64,000 nt of DNA from Labilithrix luteola (GCF_001263205.1 NZ_CP012333.1:4503001-4567000); one strand, 5' to 3'. Shown: positions 45,951-55,708, counted from the first letter of the stretch. Made by a program: numbers and translations. The notes: generated from the letters alone by a model not told the origin.

Positions 45951-47283
45951 CCCACGCCTCGTCCTCGGGGTCGTCGTAGGCTGCGCTTCGCTCGCTGCGG
46001 CCACGGTGGCCTGCTCGAGTGACGACTCCCCACGCGGGTTCGAAGAGGCGAGCGCCTCCGATTCCGGCGCGTCACTTCCGTCGACCGACGCAGGCACGAC
46101 GGACGCGACGACCACGCCGGCGACCGACGCCTCGACCGCCGACGCCGCGAAGTTCGATGCCTCGGCGCTCCCGATTTCCTGCGAGAACGGTGCGTCGTGT
46201 GCGACCGCCATCACAACGACCCTCGCAGAGGGATTCTGCGTGATTTTGCAGGACGCAACGGTCGCGTGCTGGGGGGAGAACATGCACTACGAGCTCGGTC
46301 GCGGTGCCGACGCCGGCATTTCGGACTCTGCCAATCCCGCGCGCGTCGAAGGCCTCGCGAACATCGTCACCCTCGAGCACTCGTGCGCCGTCGACAAGGA
46401 CGGAGGCGCGTGGTGCTGGGGACTCGGCCCGTGGCTCCGCAGCACGACCGCGTTCGTGACGGCGGAGAGTGCGCCCGTCAAGCTAGACATCCCGCCGGCG
46501 AAGAAGGTCTCCGCGGCGCTCTTCTCGGAGACGAAGGGGGCGGCTTGTGCGCTGTTCGACACGGGCGTCAGCTGCTGGGGCTCGAACGACAACGCGCAAG
46601 TGGCGCCCTCGGATACGCTTACGACGCCGAACGCCACGCAGGCCGTCACCCCTGTCGCGCTCGGCTCGAGCTCGCCCGTGCGTGATCTGACAGTCGGTTA
46701 TGCGTCGTTCGCGATTCACGAAGACGGGACGGTCTCGAGCTGGGGAAACAATCCGACCATCGGTCGCGTCTCCTCGCTGTTCCCCGATGCCTATCCTCGC
46801 ACGATTCCGCTTTCGGACGTCACGATGGTGAGCGCGCCTTATGGCGACATCTGTGCGCTGTCCAACGGTGTCCCGTATTGCTGGGGTGATCCCCGCGGGA
46901 GCCTGGGCGACATCCTCGAACGTGCGCTGCCGTCGCCGGTCGTCTTTCCGAGCGGCGTGACGCAGATCGCCTCGACGAGCCGTAGCGCCGGCAATTTCTC
47001 GTATCCCGTTCGCGTGTGCGCGATCGACGAGAAGGGCGACCTCCTGTGTTGGGGAAACAACAGCAAGGGCCAAGTGGGCGACGGGACCACGACGTATGCG
47101 CTCGAGCCGGTCAAAGTGTCGCTGCCCGCCCCCGCAGCTCGCGTCAGCACCACGTCGACGGCGACGTGCGCGATCCTGACGAATGGGAAGGTCTACTGCT
47201 GGGGCGACAACGCGCAAGGACAGCTCGGTAACGGCCAGCTCCGTGTTCCGAGCCGCGTTCCGCAAGAGGTCGTATTGCCATGA
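45919..47283 (+). CDS. RCC1-repeat lipoprotein
   Basis: 454 residues from ATG 45919, overlapping the preceding gene by 32 bases. Signal ends AAATVAC (Cys about residue 32). RCC1-type repeats: VACWGENMHYELGRG, GAWCWGLGPWL, GVSCWGSNDNAQVA, TVSSWGNNPTIGR, VPYCWGDPRGSLGD, LLCWGNNSKGQVGDG and VYCWGDNAQGQLGNG, i.e. seven blades. RCC1 domains bind proteins or lipids; the extracellular role here is unknown. Next gene overlaps its stop by 4 bases. Confidence 0.82.
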   Translation: MRLRITRRRLDPRLVLGVVVGCASLAAATVACSSDDSPRGFEEASASDSGASLPSTDAGTTDATTTPATDASTADAAKFDASALPISCENGASCATAITTTLAEGFCVILQDATVACWGENMHYELGRGADAGISDSANPARVEGLANIVTLEHSCAVDKDGGAWCWGLGPWLRSTTAFVTAESAPVKLDIPPAKKVSAALFSETKGAACALFDTGVSCWGSNDNAQVAPSDTLTTPNATQAVTPVALGSSSPVRDLTVGYASFAIHEDGTVSSWGNNPTIGRVSSLFPDAYPRTIPLSDVTMVSAPYGDICALSNGVPYCWGDPRGSLGDILERALPSPVVFPSGVTQIASTSRSAGNFSYPVRVCAIDEKGDLLCWGNNSKGQVGDGTTTYALEPVKVSLPAPAARVSTTSTATCAILTNGKVYCWGDNAQGQLGNGQLRVPSRVPQEVVLP

Positions 47284-49103
47284 GTCGTTCTCGAAAGCCT
47301 TTGGTTGCGGGCCTCGTCATCCTGGGCGCGACGATCGCCGCCGGGGTGGTGTCGGCGTGCAGCAGCAGCAACAACAACACATTCGAGGAGCCCATCACCT
47401 CGATCGTCTCCGACGCCGCGACCGACGTGACCGAGTGCATGCGTCAGTGCTCGCTCGACGGTCGGTCGGTTCTCGACACCTGCTCGGGGCAGGTGCTCGA
47501 AACGTGCAAGAGCGAAGAGGCTTGCGGCGGTGGCATGTGCCAGTCGCCGTGTGCCGCCGCGCTGGCGGACAAGAGCTCGAACGGCTGTGAGTTCTACTTC
47601 CAGCCCGCGCTCTTCAATCGAACGTTGATGGGCCAAGGATGTTATGCGGCCTACGTCGTCAACACCTCGGCCACGGCCGCGGAGCTCTCGCTCGAGATGG
47701 CAGGCAAAGCCATCGATCTCTCGAAATCCGTCTACACCACCAAGCCTGGTAGTGCGGAACGGACCCTCCACACCGGGCCGCTCGAGCCCGGCGAGACGGC
47801 GATCGTCTTCGTGTCCGACGCGCCGCAGTCGGCGCCCTCCAACGAGGTGAGTTGGCGCTGCCCGAAAGACGTCACGCCTGCGCTCCCGAGCGGTGCCGTT
47901 CTGCCCATCGGCACGGGCGTGGGCTACTCCTTCCACCTGACGACGAACGTGCCCGTCGGCATCTCCACGATCTATCCGTTCGGTGGTGCCCAGAGCTACA
48001 TGCCCACGGCCACGCTGCTCTTGCCCGTGGCGACCTGGGGCAAGGAGCACATCATCGTCAACGCGTGGGAGCAGATCATGCTCCGCAAATCGTTCACCGG
48101 GCGCGGGCCTTCCGCGCAGATCGTCGCGTCCGAAGACGAGACGGAGGTCACCATCGACCCCGTCCACGACCTCCAGGATGCGCCCGGAATCGTCGGTTCG
48201 GCCGCGCACGTGCCCATCACGTACGTGCTGAACAAGGGCGAGGTGCTGCAGATCAACCAGGCGGAGGAGCTCTCCGGCAGCATCGTCACGTCGACCAAGC
48301 CCACCAGCATCTTCGGTGGTCACGAGTGCATGTACGTGCCTTCGGAGCGCGAGGCCTGCGACGTTGCCCAGCAGCAGCTCCCGCCGTTCGAGCAGTGGGG
48401 CTCGGAATACGTCGGCGTAGGATATCGCCCGCGGACCGGCAACGAGCGCGAAGTGATGCCCTATCGCATCGTGGCGGCACGCGACGACACGCGGCTCGTG
48501 TGGGATCCCGCGATCCCCGCCGGCGCGCCGCTGACGCTCTCCGCAGGAGAGATGGTGACGTTCTGGGGCACCGTCGGAGACGCCTTCGTGGTTCGCACGC
48601 AAGACGCGGATCATCCGATCTACCTCGGCGCGTACATGAGCGGCAGCAGCTATCCGCCACAAGGTGGCGACCCGGTTGGCTTGACGCCCTTCGACGGCCA
48701 CGGCGATCCGGAGTTCGTGAACGTCATTCCGGCGGGCCAGTATCTGAACTCGTACAGCTTCTACGCCGACCCCACGTACGACGATACGTCGCTCGTCATC
48801 GTGCGTCAGAAATCGAATGGCGCCTTCAAGGACGTCTGGCTCGAGTGCGCGGGCAACGTGCCCAACTTCACGCCCATCGATTCGAAGGGTCAGTACGAAT
48901 ATGCCCGCGTGGATCTGGCGGTCAACGGCGGCCCTGGCCAGAAGTTCGCCGACAGCACCTGCATGAACGGCCTCCAGCGCATGCACAGCGAGGGGCCGTT
49001 CACGGCAACGCTCTGGGGTTGGTCGACCTACGCCAGCTACGCCTATCCAGGCGGCATGGCGCAGCGCCAGCTCGTGAAGAATCCCCTCAAGCCGGTTCAC
49101 TGA
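47280..49103 (+). CDS. IgGFc-binding-like surface protein
   Basis: 607 residues. Signal ends GVVSAC (Cys about residue 27), a Cys-rich segment with eight Cys (45-95) follows, then a long domain resembling the IgGFc-binding N-terminal region: GVGYSFHLTTNVPVGISTIY, ATLLLPVATWGKEHIIVN, AQIVASEDETEVTIDP, TSIFGGHECMYVP, QLPPFEQWGSEYVGVGY and FVNVIPAGQYLNSYSFYADP. In animals this domain is in FCGBP mucin-like proteins; bacterial versions are surface adhesin candidates. Last gene of the ECF operon; the 3' end overlaps the convergent RND gene by 17 bases. Confidence 0.8.
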   Translation: MSRSRKPLVAGLVILGATIAAGVVSACSSSNNNTFEEPITSIVSDAATDVTECMRQCSLDGRSVLDTCSGQVLETCKSEEACGGGMCQSPCAAALADKSSNGCEFYFQPALFNRTLMGQGCYAAYVVNTSATAAELSLEMAGKAIDLSKSVYTTKPGSAERTLHTGPLEPGETAIVFVSDAPQSAPSNEVSWRCPKDVTPALPSGAVLPIGTGVGYSFHLTTNVPVGISTIYPFGGAQSYMPTATLLLPVATWGKEHIIVNAWEQIMLRKSFTGRGPSAQIVASEDETEVTIDPVHDLQDAPGIVGSAAHVPITYVLNKGEVLQINQAEELSGSIVTSTKPTSIFGGHECMYVPSEREACDVAQQQLPPFEQWGSEYVGVGYRPRTGNEREVMPYRIVAARDDTRLVWDPAIPAGAPLTLSAGEMVTFWGTVGDAFVVRTQDADHPIYLGAYMSGSSYPPQGGDPVGLTPFDGHGDPEFVNVIPAGQYLNSYSFYADPTYDDTSLVIVRQKSNGAFKDVWLECAGNVPNFTPIDSKGQYEYARVDLAVNGGPGQKFADSTCMNGLQRMHSEGPFTATLWGWSTYASYAYPGGMAQRQLVKNPLKPVH

Positions 49104-52100
49104 CGACTGCGGACCGCCCGAATCGAAGGTAGAGGGGCGGCACGAGCAGCAGGTTGAGGATCGTGGAGGTGACGAGCCCGCCGAGAATGACCACCGCCAT
49201 CGGGTGTTCGATCTCGCTGCCGGGCTTGCCACCTGCCACGATGAGCGGCACGAGCGCGAGCCCCGTGGCGAGGGCCGTCATCGTGATGGGAACGACGCGC
49301 TCGATGGCTCCGCGGACCACGAGCGCCTGACCGAAGGGCATGCCTTCCTCGATCTCGAGATGGCGGAAGTGGCTCACCATCATGATGCCGTTGCGCGCGG
49401 CGATGCCGAGCACGGTGACGAAACCGACGAGTGAGCCGAGCGAGACGATGCCGCCGGTGAACAGCACGGCGATCACGCCGCCGACGAGCGCGAAGGGCAA
49501 CGTTCCGAGAAGGAAGAACGTGATTCGGCCCGAGCGGAAGTCCGAATAGAGGACGAGGCCGATTCCCAAAGCTGCGAGGAGTGAGAGCCCGAGCAGGCGA
49601 TTGCGCGCAGCCGTTCGCGAAGCGAGCTCTCCCAGGATCTCGGCGTGATGGCCGGACGGGAAGGGAAGTTTGTCCACCGCGCTCTTCACGTCGGCCACGA
49701 CGGAGCCGAGGTCTCGTCCGCGGGCATCGCACGTGACGTCGATGCGTCTCGAGGCGGACTCACGCTGCACGACGTTCGGCGCAGCGGCGATCTCGACGGA
49801 GGCCACGTCGCCGAGGCGAACCTCGGAGTTCGTGCCAGAAGGTGTGGGCGTGGGTAGAGGGATGCGCAGCTCGCGCACCGAGGAGACGTCGTTGCGGAGC
49901 GAAGCGTCTCCCCATACGACGACGTCGATGACCTGATCGCCTCGGTAGGCCTCCCCGACGCGCGTGCCTTGCAGATACGTGGCCACGGTACGGCGAACGT
50001 CACCGGGGCCGAGCCCGAGCCGCGCGAGAGCGCCGGGGTCGAGGCCAATCTCGATTTGAGGCACGAGGACTTGCGGCTCGACTTCGAGATTCGCGACGCC
50101 GGGAATGGGAGCCAGCGCCTTGCCGACCGCCTCCGCCCGCTCGCGGAGTGTGCTCAGATCGGAGCCGTAGATACGCACGACAATCGACCCGCTGGTGCCG
50201 GTCAGGACCTCCTTCATGCGCTCTTGCAGATAGGTCTGCACGTCGCGATAGAGGCCGGGATATCCGTCGACGACGCGTCGAATGTTCGAAACCGATTCTG
50301 CGTAATTGGCCTTTTCGTCCAGGCTGATCCAGAGCTCCGCGAAGTTCTGGCCAACGACCTCGTCGGCGACCTCGGCACGACCGATGTGTGAGCCGAAGTT
50401 GCGAACACCGGGAATGGTACGGAGCTCCTTGGCCACGCGTGCCGTGATGCGGTCCATCTCGGCCACCGAGGTGCCTGGCTTGCCGATCCAGTGCATGAGG
50501 AAGTCGGTCTCGTGGAAGTCGGGCAGGAAGGACTCTCCGAGCCACGGCACGAGCGTGACGGCGGAGGCGAGGACCACGAGGACGCTTCCGGCGGCGAAAC
50601 GAGGCCGACGAATGACGCGCTCGAGGATGGGCGCGTACGCTTGCTGGACCAGGTGCGCGAGCGGGCCGCGATGGCGTCCTCCGCCAGCACGCGCAGCACG
50701 CGCTGCACGCGACAGCAGAACCAACGAGAGCGCCGGCGTGACGATCAACGCGACGAGGAGCGAGGCCCCGACGGCGAGGACGTAAGAGACGGCCAGCGGG
50801 CGGAAGAAGGCGCCCGAGAGGCCCTCGAGGAAATAGATGGGCACGAAGACCAGAAGCACCACCAGCGTGGCGTAGACGACGGCGCTTCGCACCTCGAGAG
50901 ACGCTTCGAGCACCACCACGAATGCGGGGCGAGGTGTCTCTCGACGCGAATTCTCCGCCAGTCGACGCTCGATGTTCTCCACGTCGATGATGGCGTCGTC
51001 GACCACCTCGCCGAGCGCGATGACGAGCCCGGCGATGGCCATCGTGTCAAGCGTGAGTCCTCGCCACGCCAACGTGGCGGCAGCGGCGACGAGCGAAAGT
51101 GGAATGGCCACCACGCTGATGACCGCGGTGCGCCAGTCGAACAGGAATGCGAACAGGATGACGACCACCAGCACGCAGCCGATCGCCACCGCATGGCCGA
51201 GATTCGTGATGGCTCGCTCGATGAACGTCGCTGGGCGGAAGATGGTCGGATCGAGGTGAACGTCGGTGAGACCCGGGCGCAGCGCGTCGAGTGCGCGTTC
51301 CACGCCGCGTGTGACGTCGAGGGTATTTCCCCACGGCTGCTTTTCGACGATGAGCAGAAGGCCAGGCTCACCGTCGATGATGGCATCGCCAATCGGGGCC
51401 GGACTCTGCTCGACGATGCTGGCCACGTCGGCGAGGCGAATGCTCGCCCCTCCCGGGCGACTCGCGACGACGGTTTCGCCGAGTGACTCTTTCGATTCCG
51501 CGAAGGTGGTGTGGACGACGGCGAAGCGCTGGTTCGACGTGTCGACGTAGCCGGCCGGGGCGGGCATGCTCGCGTCACCCGCCGCTTTGAGAACCTGGTC
51601 CAGCCGCACGCCCCTCGCCTGGAGTGCGTCGGGGTCGACCAAGATCTGGAATTGCCTATTTCGCTGTCCCCAGATCGCGACGTTGGCGACGCCGTGAACG
51701 GCCATGAGACGCGGTCGGATGGTGAACCGCGCGAGATCGGAGAGATCGATTTGCGAGCGCGTCGCCGACGAGACACCGATCTTGAGCACGCGGCTCGTCG
51801 ACGAAAGCGGCGCGAGCATCACCGGCGTCTTCGCCGAAGCAGGCAATTGACCGGTCAGGTTGGCCAATCGCTCCTGCACGAGCTGGCGCGCTTGCATGAT
51901 GTCGGTGCCGTCGTCGAACACCAGAAGCACGGACGAGAGACCGATGACCGATTTCGAACGGAGCTTCGAGACGAACGCAACGCCGTGGACGGCGCGCTCG
52001 ATGGGCGTGGTGACGAGCGTCTCGACTTCGAGGGCAGAGAGGCCGGGGGCCTCCGTCTGGATTTCGACGCGCGGAGGCGAGAACTCCGGGAACACGTCGA

Positions 52101-52203
52101 TACGAGCATTCATCGCGGCGCGCGCTCCGACGACGAGGAACAGCACGGCGCCCAAGAGGACGACGACGCGGAGACGAAGGCAGGCTTCGACGAGGGCCTT
52201 CAT
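49087..52203 (-). CDS. RND efflux pump permease, heavy-metal-efflux type (CzcA/CusA-like)
   Basis: 1038 residues from ATG 52203, the usual size. Twelve transmembrane helices in two repeats with large periplasmic loops. N-terminus ARIDVFPEFSPPRVEIQTEA with a following TPIERAVHGV element is HME-RND-like; TM4 reads AIAGLVIALGEVVDDAIIDV followed by ENIERRL, carrying the acidic proton-relay residues. The C-terminal half has GIAARNGIMMVSHFRHLEIE. Works with the adaptor and TolC encoded upstream on the same strand to expel metals or other cations. The substrate cannot be told from sequence alone. Confidence 0.9.
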   Translation of the reverse strand: MKALVEACLRLRVVVLLGAVLFLVVGARAAMNARIDVFPEFSPPRVEIQTEAPGLSALEVETLVTTPIERAVHGVAFVSKLRSKSVIGLSSVLLVFDDGTDIMQARQLVQERLANLTGQLPASAKTPVMLAPLSSTSRVLKIGVSSATRSQIDLSDLARFTIRPRLMAVHGVANVAIWGQRNRQFQILVDPDALQARGVRLDQVLKAAGDASMPAPAGYVDTSNQRFAVVHTTFAESKESLGETVVASRPGGASIRLADVASIVEQSPAPIGDAIIDGEPGLLLIVEKQPWGNTLDVTRGVERALDALRPGLTDVHLDPTIFRPATFIERAITNLGHAVAIGCVLVVVILFAFLFDWRTAVISVVAIPLSLVAAAATLAWRGLTLDTMAIAGLVIALGEVVDDAIIDVENIERRLAENSRRETPRPAFVVVLEASLEVRSAVVYATLVVLLVFVPIYFLEGLSGAFFRPLAVSYVLAVGASLLVALIVTPALSLVLLSRAARAARAGGGRHRGPLAHLVQQAYAPILERVIRRPRFAAGSVLVVLASAVTLVPWLGESFLPDFHETDFLMHWIGKPGTSVAEMDRITARVAKELRTIPGVRNFGSHIGRAEVADEVVGQNFAELWISLDEKANYAESVSNIRRVVDGYPGLYRDVQTYLQERMKEVLTGTSGSIVVRIYGSDLSTLRERAEAVGKALAPIPGVANLEVEPQVLVPQIEIGLDPGALARLGLGPGDVRRTVATYLQGTRVGEAYRGDQVIDVVVWGDASLRNDVSSVRELRIPLPTPTPSGTNSEVRLGDVASVEIAAAPNVVQRESASRRIDVTCDARGRDLGSVVADVKSAVDKLPFPSGHHAEILGELASRTAARNRLLGLSLLAALGIGLVLYSDFRSGRITFFLLGTLPFALVGGVIAVLFTGGIVSLGSLVGFVTVLGIAARNGIMMVSHFRHLEIEEGMPFGQALVVRGAIERVVPITMTALATGLALVPLIVAGGKPGSEIEHPMAVVILGGLVTSTILNLLLVPPLYLRFGRSAVVSEPA

Positions 52204-52207
52204 CGAG

Positions 52208-53383
52208 CTACTTCCCCATGCCGAACTCGGCGCCGTAGAGCTCGACGGCCCCGGTGGCGACGATCTGCGCTCCCGCCGTGAGGCCGCGCCCGAGCTGTGC
52301 GCCCTCCTGGTCGACGCGGAGCACCTCGACGCGCCGCCGTTCGAACGCATGCTCGCCGACGAGCTGGTAGACCCAAGCGGTCCCCGTGACGTCGCGCACG
52401 ATGGCGCTCTCGGGAACGTGGATGGACGGCACGTCGTCGCCGTACGTGAGCGAGACCGCAACGCGCTCGCCGGGCCGGAAATCAGCCCCCTTCGGCAAGG
52501 AATAGTAGAGGTCGAAGCTCGTCGTGAGCGGATCGCTGGTCGGCGGCCCTTCGATGGGAAGCGCCTCGAGATCGGCCGGCGAAGGCTTGGCCGTGAGCGG
52601 CCTGACGTGGGCGGCCGCACCGTGACGAATCGCGCGAAGGTCGCCGACGAACACGTTCGCTCTCACCCAGAGAGCGCCGGTGCCGACGAGCTCGAGGAGC
52701 GGTGCGCCGGCGGGAACCATGCTCGAAGGCAGCGCGCTCACGCTACGGACGACGCCGTCTTCGGGAGCCCGCAGTGTGACGGCGACGTCGGAGTCGAGAG
52801 GGGAGTGATCGAGCATGCCCACGCGGCTCTTGGCAGCATCGAGCTCGGCCTTCGCCGTATCGCGATCGGCGCGTGCCTCTTCGACGGCGCGTGCCGAGCC
52901 TGCTCCGTCGGCAAGGAGCTTCTCCGCACGCGAGAGGCGTGCATCCATCGCACCGAGTCTCGATTCGGCCACGGAGACCGTGCGACCCGCGGTGGCTTTG
53001 AGATCGCGATCGACGGTCGCCACGGGCGTGAGGCGAAGAAGGGCATCGCCGCGCTTCACCGCTTGGCCGACCGTCAGCGTGCTCGTGCCGGGGAGCGCAA
53101 GTCGACCCGCGACCGGCGCGACCACCATGATCGAACGGCCCGAGGAAGGCACGACGTCGCCGCCGACGGTGCGCGCCTTCGGCGACGCTTGCAGCGTGGC
53201 GGGCGCGAGCACGAGGCCAATCCTGCTCTCGGCTTCGGGCGTGAGCGTAATCCTGGCAATTTCGGATTCGGGCTTTTTACCCACGACCGTGGCGGGCGGC
53301 CGGGGCTTCTCGATTTCGCCCCGTCGACACCCCAGCTCCGAGCCGGCGAGGACGAGCGCACATATCCAATTAGCGTGACGCAT
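52208..53383 (-). CDS. RND periplasmic adaptor (HlyD/CusB family) lipoprotein
   Basis: 391 residues from ATG 53383. Lipoprotein signal ends AGSELGC (Cys about residue 19). Barrel-sandwich hybrid halves APVAGRLALPGTSTLTVGQ and LRAPEDGVVRSVSALPSSMV flank a helical hairpin with LSRAEKLLADGAGSARAVEE, then the beta-barrel (ALWVRANVFVGDL, FRPGERVAVSLTYG) and membrane-proximal domain. Links pump and outer-membrane channel. Starts 14 bases inside the end of the TolC gene; the pump gene starts 4 bases after its stop. Confidence 0.9.
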   Translation of the reverse strand: MRHANWICALVLAGSELGCRRGEIEKPRPPATVVGKKPESEIARITLTPEAESRIGLVLAPATLQASPKARTVGGDVVPSSGRSIMVVAPVAGRLALPGTSTLTVGQAVKRGDALLRLTPVATVDRDLKATAGRTVSVAESRLGAMDARLSRAEKLLADGAGSARAVEEARADRDTAKAELDAAKSRVGMLDHSPLDSDVAVTLRAPEDGVVRSVSALPSSMVPAGAPLLELVGTGALWVRANVFVGDLRAIRHGAAAHVRPLTAKPSPADLEALPIEGPPTSDPLTTSFDLYYSLPKGADFRPGERVAVSLTYGDDVPSIHVPESAIVRDVTGTAWVYQLVGEHAFERRRVEVLRVDQEGAQLGRGLTAGAQIVATGAVELYGAEFGMGK

Positions 53384-54736
53384 GGATCCTCCAGCCGACG
53401 GCACGATCGAGACGGGCCCTCGCCCGCGAGACATCGAGTCCGAGCTCGAGCTCACGCAACTTCGCGTCGACGAGCCGTCGCGTGGCATCGAGCACCACGA
53501 GATAAGGTTCGGCGCCGGATTCGTACGCGTGCATCGCTGCGGCGACGTTCTTTTCCTGGAGTGGAACGATGGTGGTCGTCCAGGGCTCGCGCGAACCGAG
53601 GGCCATGACGAGCTCCTCGAGCGCGATGCGAACGTCGGTCACGACTTGCTGTCGGACGACGAGATAGCTCCAGGAAGTGCGTTCGAGCTCGGCGCCTGCG
53701 CGTCCCCGTGCGCCGTCGTTCTGATTGAAGATGGGGATATCGGCGTTGAAGCCGGGAGGCCACACGATCGGCGGACCACCCTTGCTGCCCACGGGCTTTG
53801 CATCGAGTCGGCCAACGAGCTGCACGATCCGCGAGCGCTCGAGCCCTACGCGCTCTCCGGCAGCCTCGATCGCGAGCTCGGCGGCGCGTACATCGGGGCG
53901 TGAAGCCATGGCCACGCGCTCGAGCTCGGCCACGTCACCGGGGCGTCCTTCGGAACTTCGCGCGTGGCGACGTCGAGCCTGTCGCCGAGAGGGCTCTCCG
54001 CGAGTCCCAGCAGTTGACGAAGGCGCGTACGGGCGATGCCTTCTTCACGAACGCTGCGCGCCGAGAGCTCGCCGGCGGCCAGGGCCTCGGCCTCGACGAG
54101 ATCGGCTTCGAGCCGACTGATGTCTCCGTTGCCGAAGCGAGACGCGGCGAGCTTCGAGCTCTGCCGCAGGAGATCCTCTGCCCGTCGTCGAAGCTCGCGT
54201 CGTCCTTTTGCCGCTTCGAGCTCAGCCCAAGCAATGCGCACGTCGCGTACCGCATCGAGCCCGTTCTGCAGGAGCGAGCGCGCCGTTCGCTCGACGTCGT
54301 ACTTGGCCGCCGCGATTCGCCACGGCCTCTGCACGAGCTGGGAAATCGGATACTGAATCGATAGCTCGAGCTGGCGCGAGCTGATGGGAAAGAGAAACGA
54401 GAAGTTGGGATTGGGAAGTGCCGAGGCGTCGTCGAGCTCGGCGCGCGGAATTCCGAGCTGCGCGAGATCGGCGCGAAACTGTGCGCTGTTCCACAGTGCA
54501 ACGCTGACCGCGCCGTCTTCGGTGAGCGCTGCGACGTCGCCGGCGTCGTGAGGAAGGCTGGGAACGAAAGCGTTCTTGCCGTTCGCTTGAGGCGCTTCGC
54601 GCAGAGGGACGTCGTGCCCGGCCATTCGACCGAGCTCCGACGACACCCAGCGTGAATCGTACTTGGACGAGGAGACGCACCCGACGAGGGGGAGCGCCAA
54701 GACGCCGAGAACGAGAGCCCGTGCGCAGAACTGCAC
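53370..54736 (-). pseudogene. TolC-family channel gene split by a one-base frameshift
   Basis: Two overlapping frames together give one CzcC/CusC-like channel. The first (from ATG 54736; lipoprotein signal ending LPLVGC) covers residues 1-265 with coiled-coil segments and then diverges into a spurious Trp/Ser/Pro-rich end at 53846. The second resumes with DVAELERVAMASRPDVRAAE, the second OEP repeat, to 53370. The frames join at the run of four G at 53940-53943 (plus strand); one extra C on the coding strand would give D-A-P-G-D-V-A-E and restore a full protein of about 455 residues. Either a real mutation, slippage site or a sequencing error. Confidence 0.78.
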
Positions 54737-54792
54737 GGCCTCACCATGCCCTCACGACCTGAATGGAAGCCGAACGCACGAACGATGAACCG

Positions 54793-54828
54793 CCCTAATT
54801 TTAGGGCGAATTCGTCGTTGTAATTCGC
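54793..54828. promoter_or_regulatory. Twin palindromes upstream of the RND efflux operon
   Basis: CCCTAA-TT-TTAGGG (54793-54806) and GCGAATT...AATTCGC (54806-54828, arms 54806-54812 and 54822-54828) lie side by side about 60-90 bases upstream of the tolC-like ATG. The AT-rich cores stand out against the GC-rich surroundings. Probable promoter/operator for the efflux operon; regulator unknown, possibly the nearby TetR protein. Confidence 0.55.
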
Positions 54829-54950
54829 AACGTCAGGGAAGCGAAACTCGGTACAGTCCCGGTTTGTCTCCTGCGCGCATGAACGCGAGCGCCTTCGGAT
54901 TCACGTTGCCGAAGGCGAACGCGTGGGAGACGACGCTCCATGCGATCACC

Positions 54951-55592
54951 TTACTTCGGTGTGCGAAGGCCCTTGAAGAGGGCGCGCATCGCGTCGCGCG
55001 TGACGTCGATCGGGGCACCCTCGATGTGCGTTGCGGCGAGCAGGCCGTCGGCAGCGAGGCACGCCACGCCGTGCACGGTGGCCCACGCGGCGACGGCGAG
55101 CTTCCGTGCGCCGTCTCTGCGGACGAGGCCCGCTCGTTGGCATTCGTCGACGCACGCGACGATCACCGAGAATGCCTCCTCGTAGGCGGCGACGAGGCCG
55201 GGGTGCATCGACTTGTCGGCCAGCTCCGGAGCGGCGAGCAAGCGGAACTTGGCCACGTTGCGCTGGGCAAAGCGCACGTAGGCGATGCCGGTGGCTTCGA
55301 AACGTTCCCCTGGACGCGTTTCGGTTTCGCGCGCGGCTCGCATCTCCTCGGTGACTTCGCGAATCGCTTCCTCCGCGGCGACGGCGAGGAGCTCGCCCTT
55401 GTCACGGAAGTGGTTGTAGCTCGCCTGCGGGGACACGCCGACGCGTCGCGCTGCTGCGCTCAGCGAGACGGCACCGGTGCCTTCGCGTTCGACGATGGCT
55501 AGCGTGGCCTCGACGAGAGCGTGGCGCAGGTCGCCGTGGTGGTACTGACCGGTCGGCTTCTTCTTCGGCCTCTTCGTGCGAGTCTCGAGCAC
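54951..55592 (-). CDS. TetR-family regulator
   Basis: 213 residues. A basic N-terminal tail precedes the HTH GDLRHALVEATLAIVEREGT and SLSAAARRVGVSPQASYNHF, closely matching TetR members with a WHG-type ligand domain (AVAAWATVHGVACLAADGLL near residue 170). Located between the efflux operon and the divergent NTF2/SDR/patatin operon, it could control either; a palindrome in the 116-bp spacer on its upstream side favours the latter. Confidence 0.88.
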   Translation of the reverse strand: MLETRTKRPKKKPTGQYHHGDLRHALVEATLAIVEREGTGAVSLSAAARRVGVSPQASYNHFRDKGELLAVAAEEAIREVTEEMRAARETETRPGERFEATGIAYVRFAQRNVAKFRLLAAPELADKSMHPGLVAAYEEAFSVIVACVDECQRAGLVRRDGARKLAVAAWATVHGVACLAADGLLAATHIEGAPIDVTRDAMRALFKGLRTPK

Positions 55593-55661
55593 GGTCGGGA
55601 GGCTAGCACGCCGTCACTGCTTCTGGACGGATGAGCTCGTGTTGGGATCAATGTTGATGCT

Positions 55662-55679
55662 GTTAATATTGATATTGAC
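55662..55679. promoter_or_regulatory. Imperfect palindromic operator between TetR and NTF2 genes
   Basis: GTTAATAT-TG-ATATTGAC: 7 of 8 bases of the arms pair. It lies 30 bases before the ATG at 55709 in an unusually AT-rich stretch (55650-55700) and about 70 bases from the TetR start. Typical position and size for a TetR operator controlling both directions. Confidence 0.6.
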
Positions 55680-55708
55680 GATGTTCATATCGGATCTATC
55701 GTCGACGC

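Noticed and set aside
53846..53945. Programmed -1 frameshifting in the TolC gene.
   Set aside because: The site lacks a classical slippery heptamer and downstream structure was not evident; a plain indel or sequencing error is simpler.
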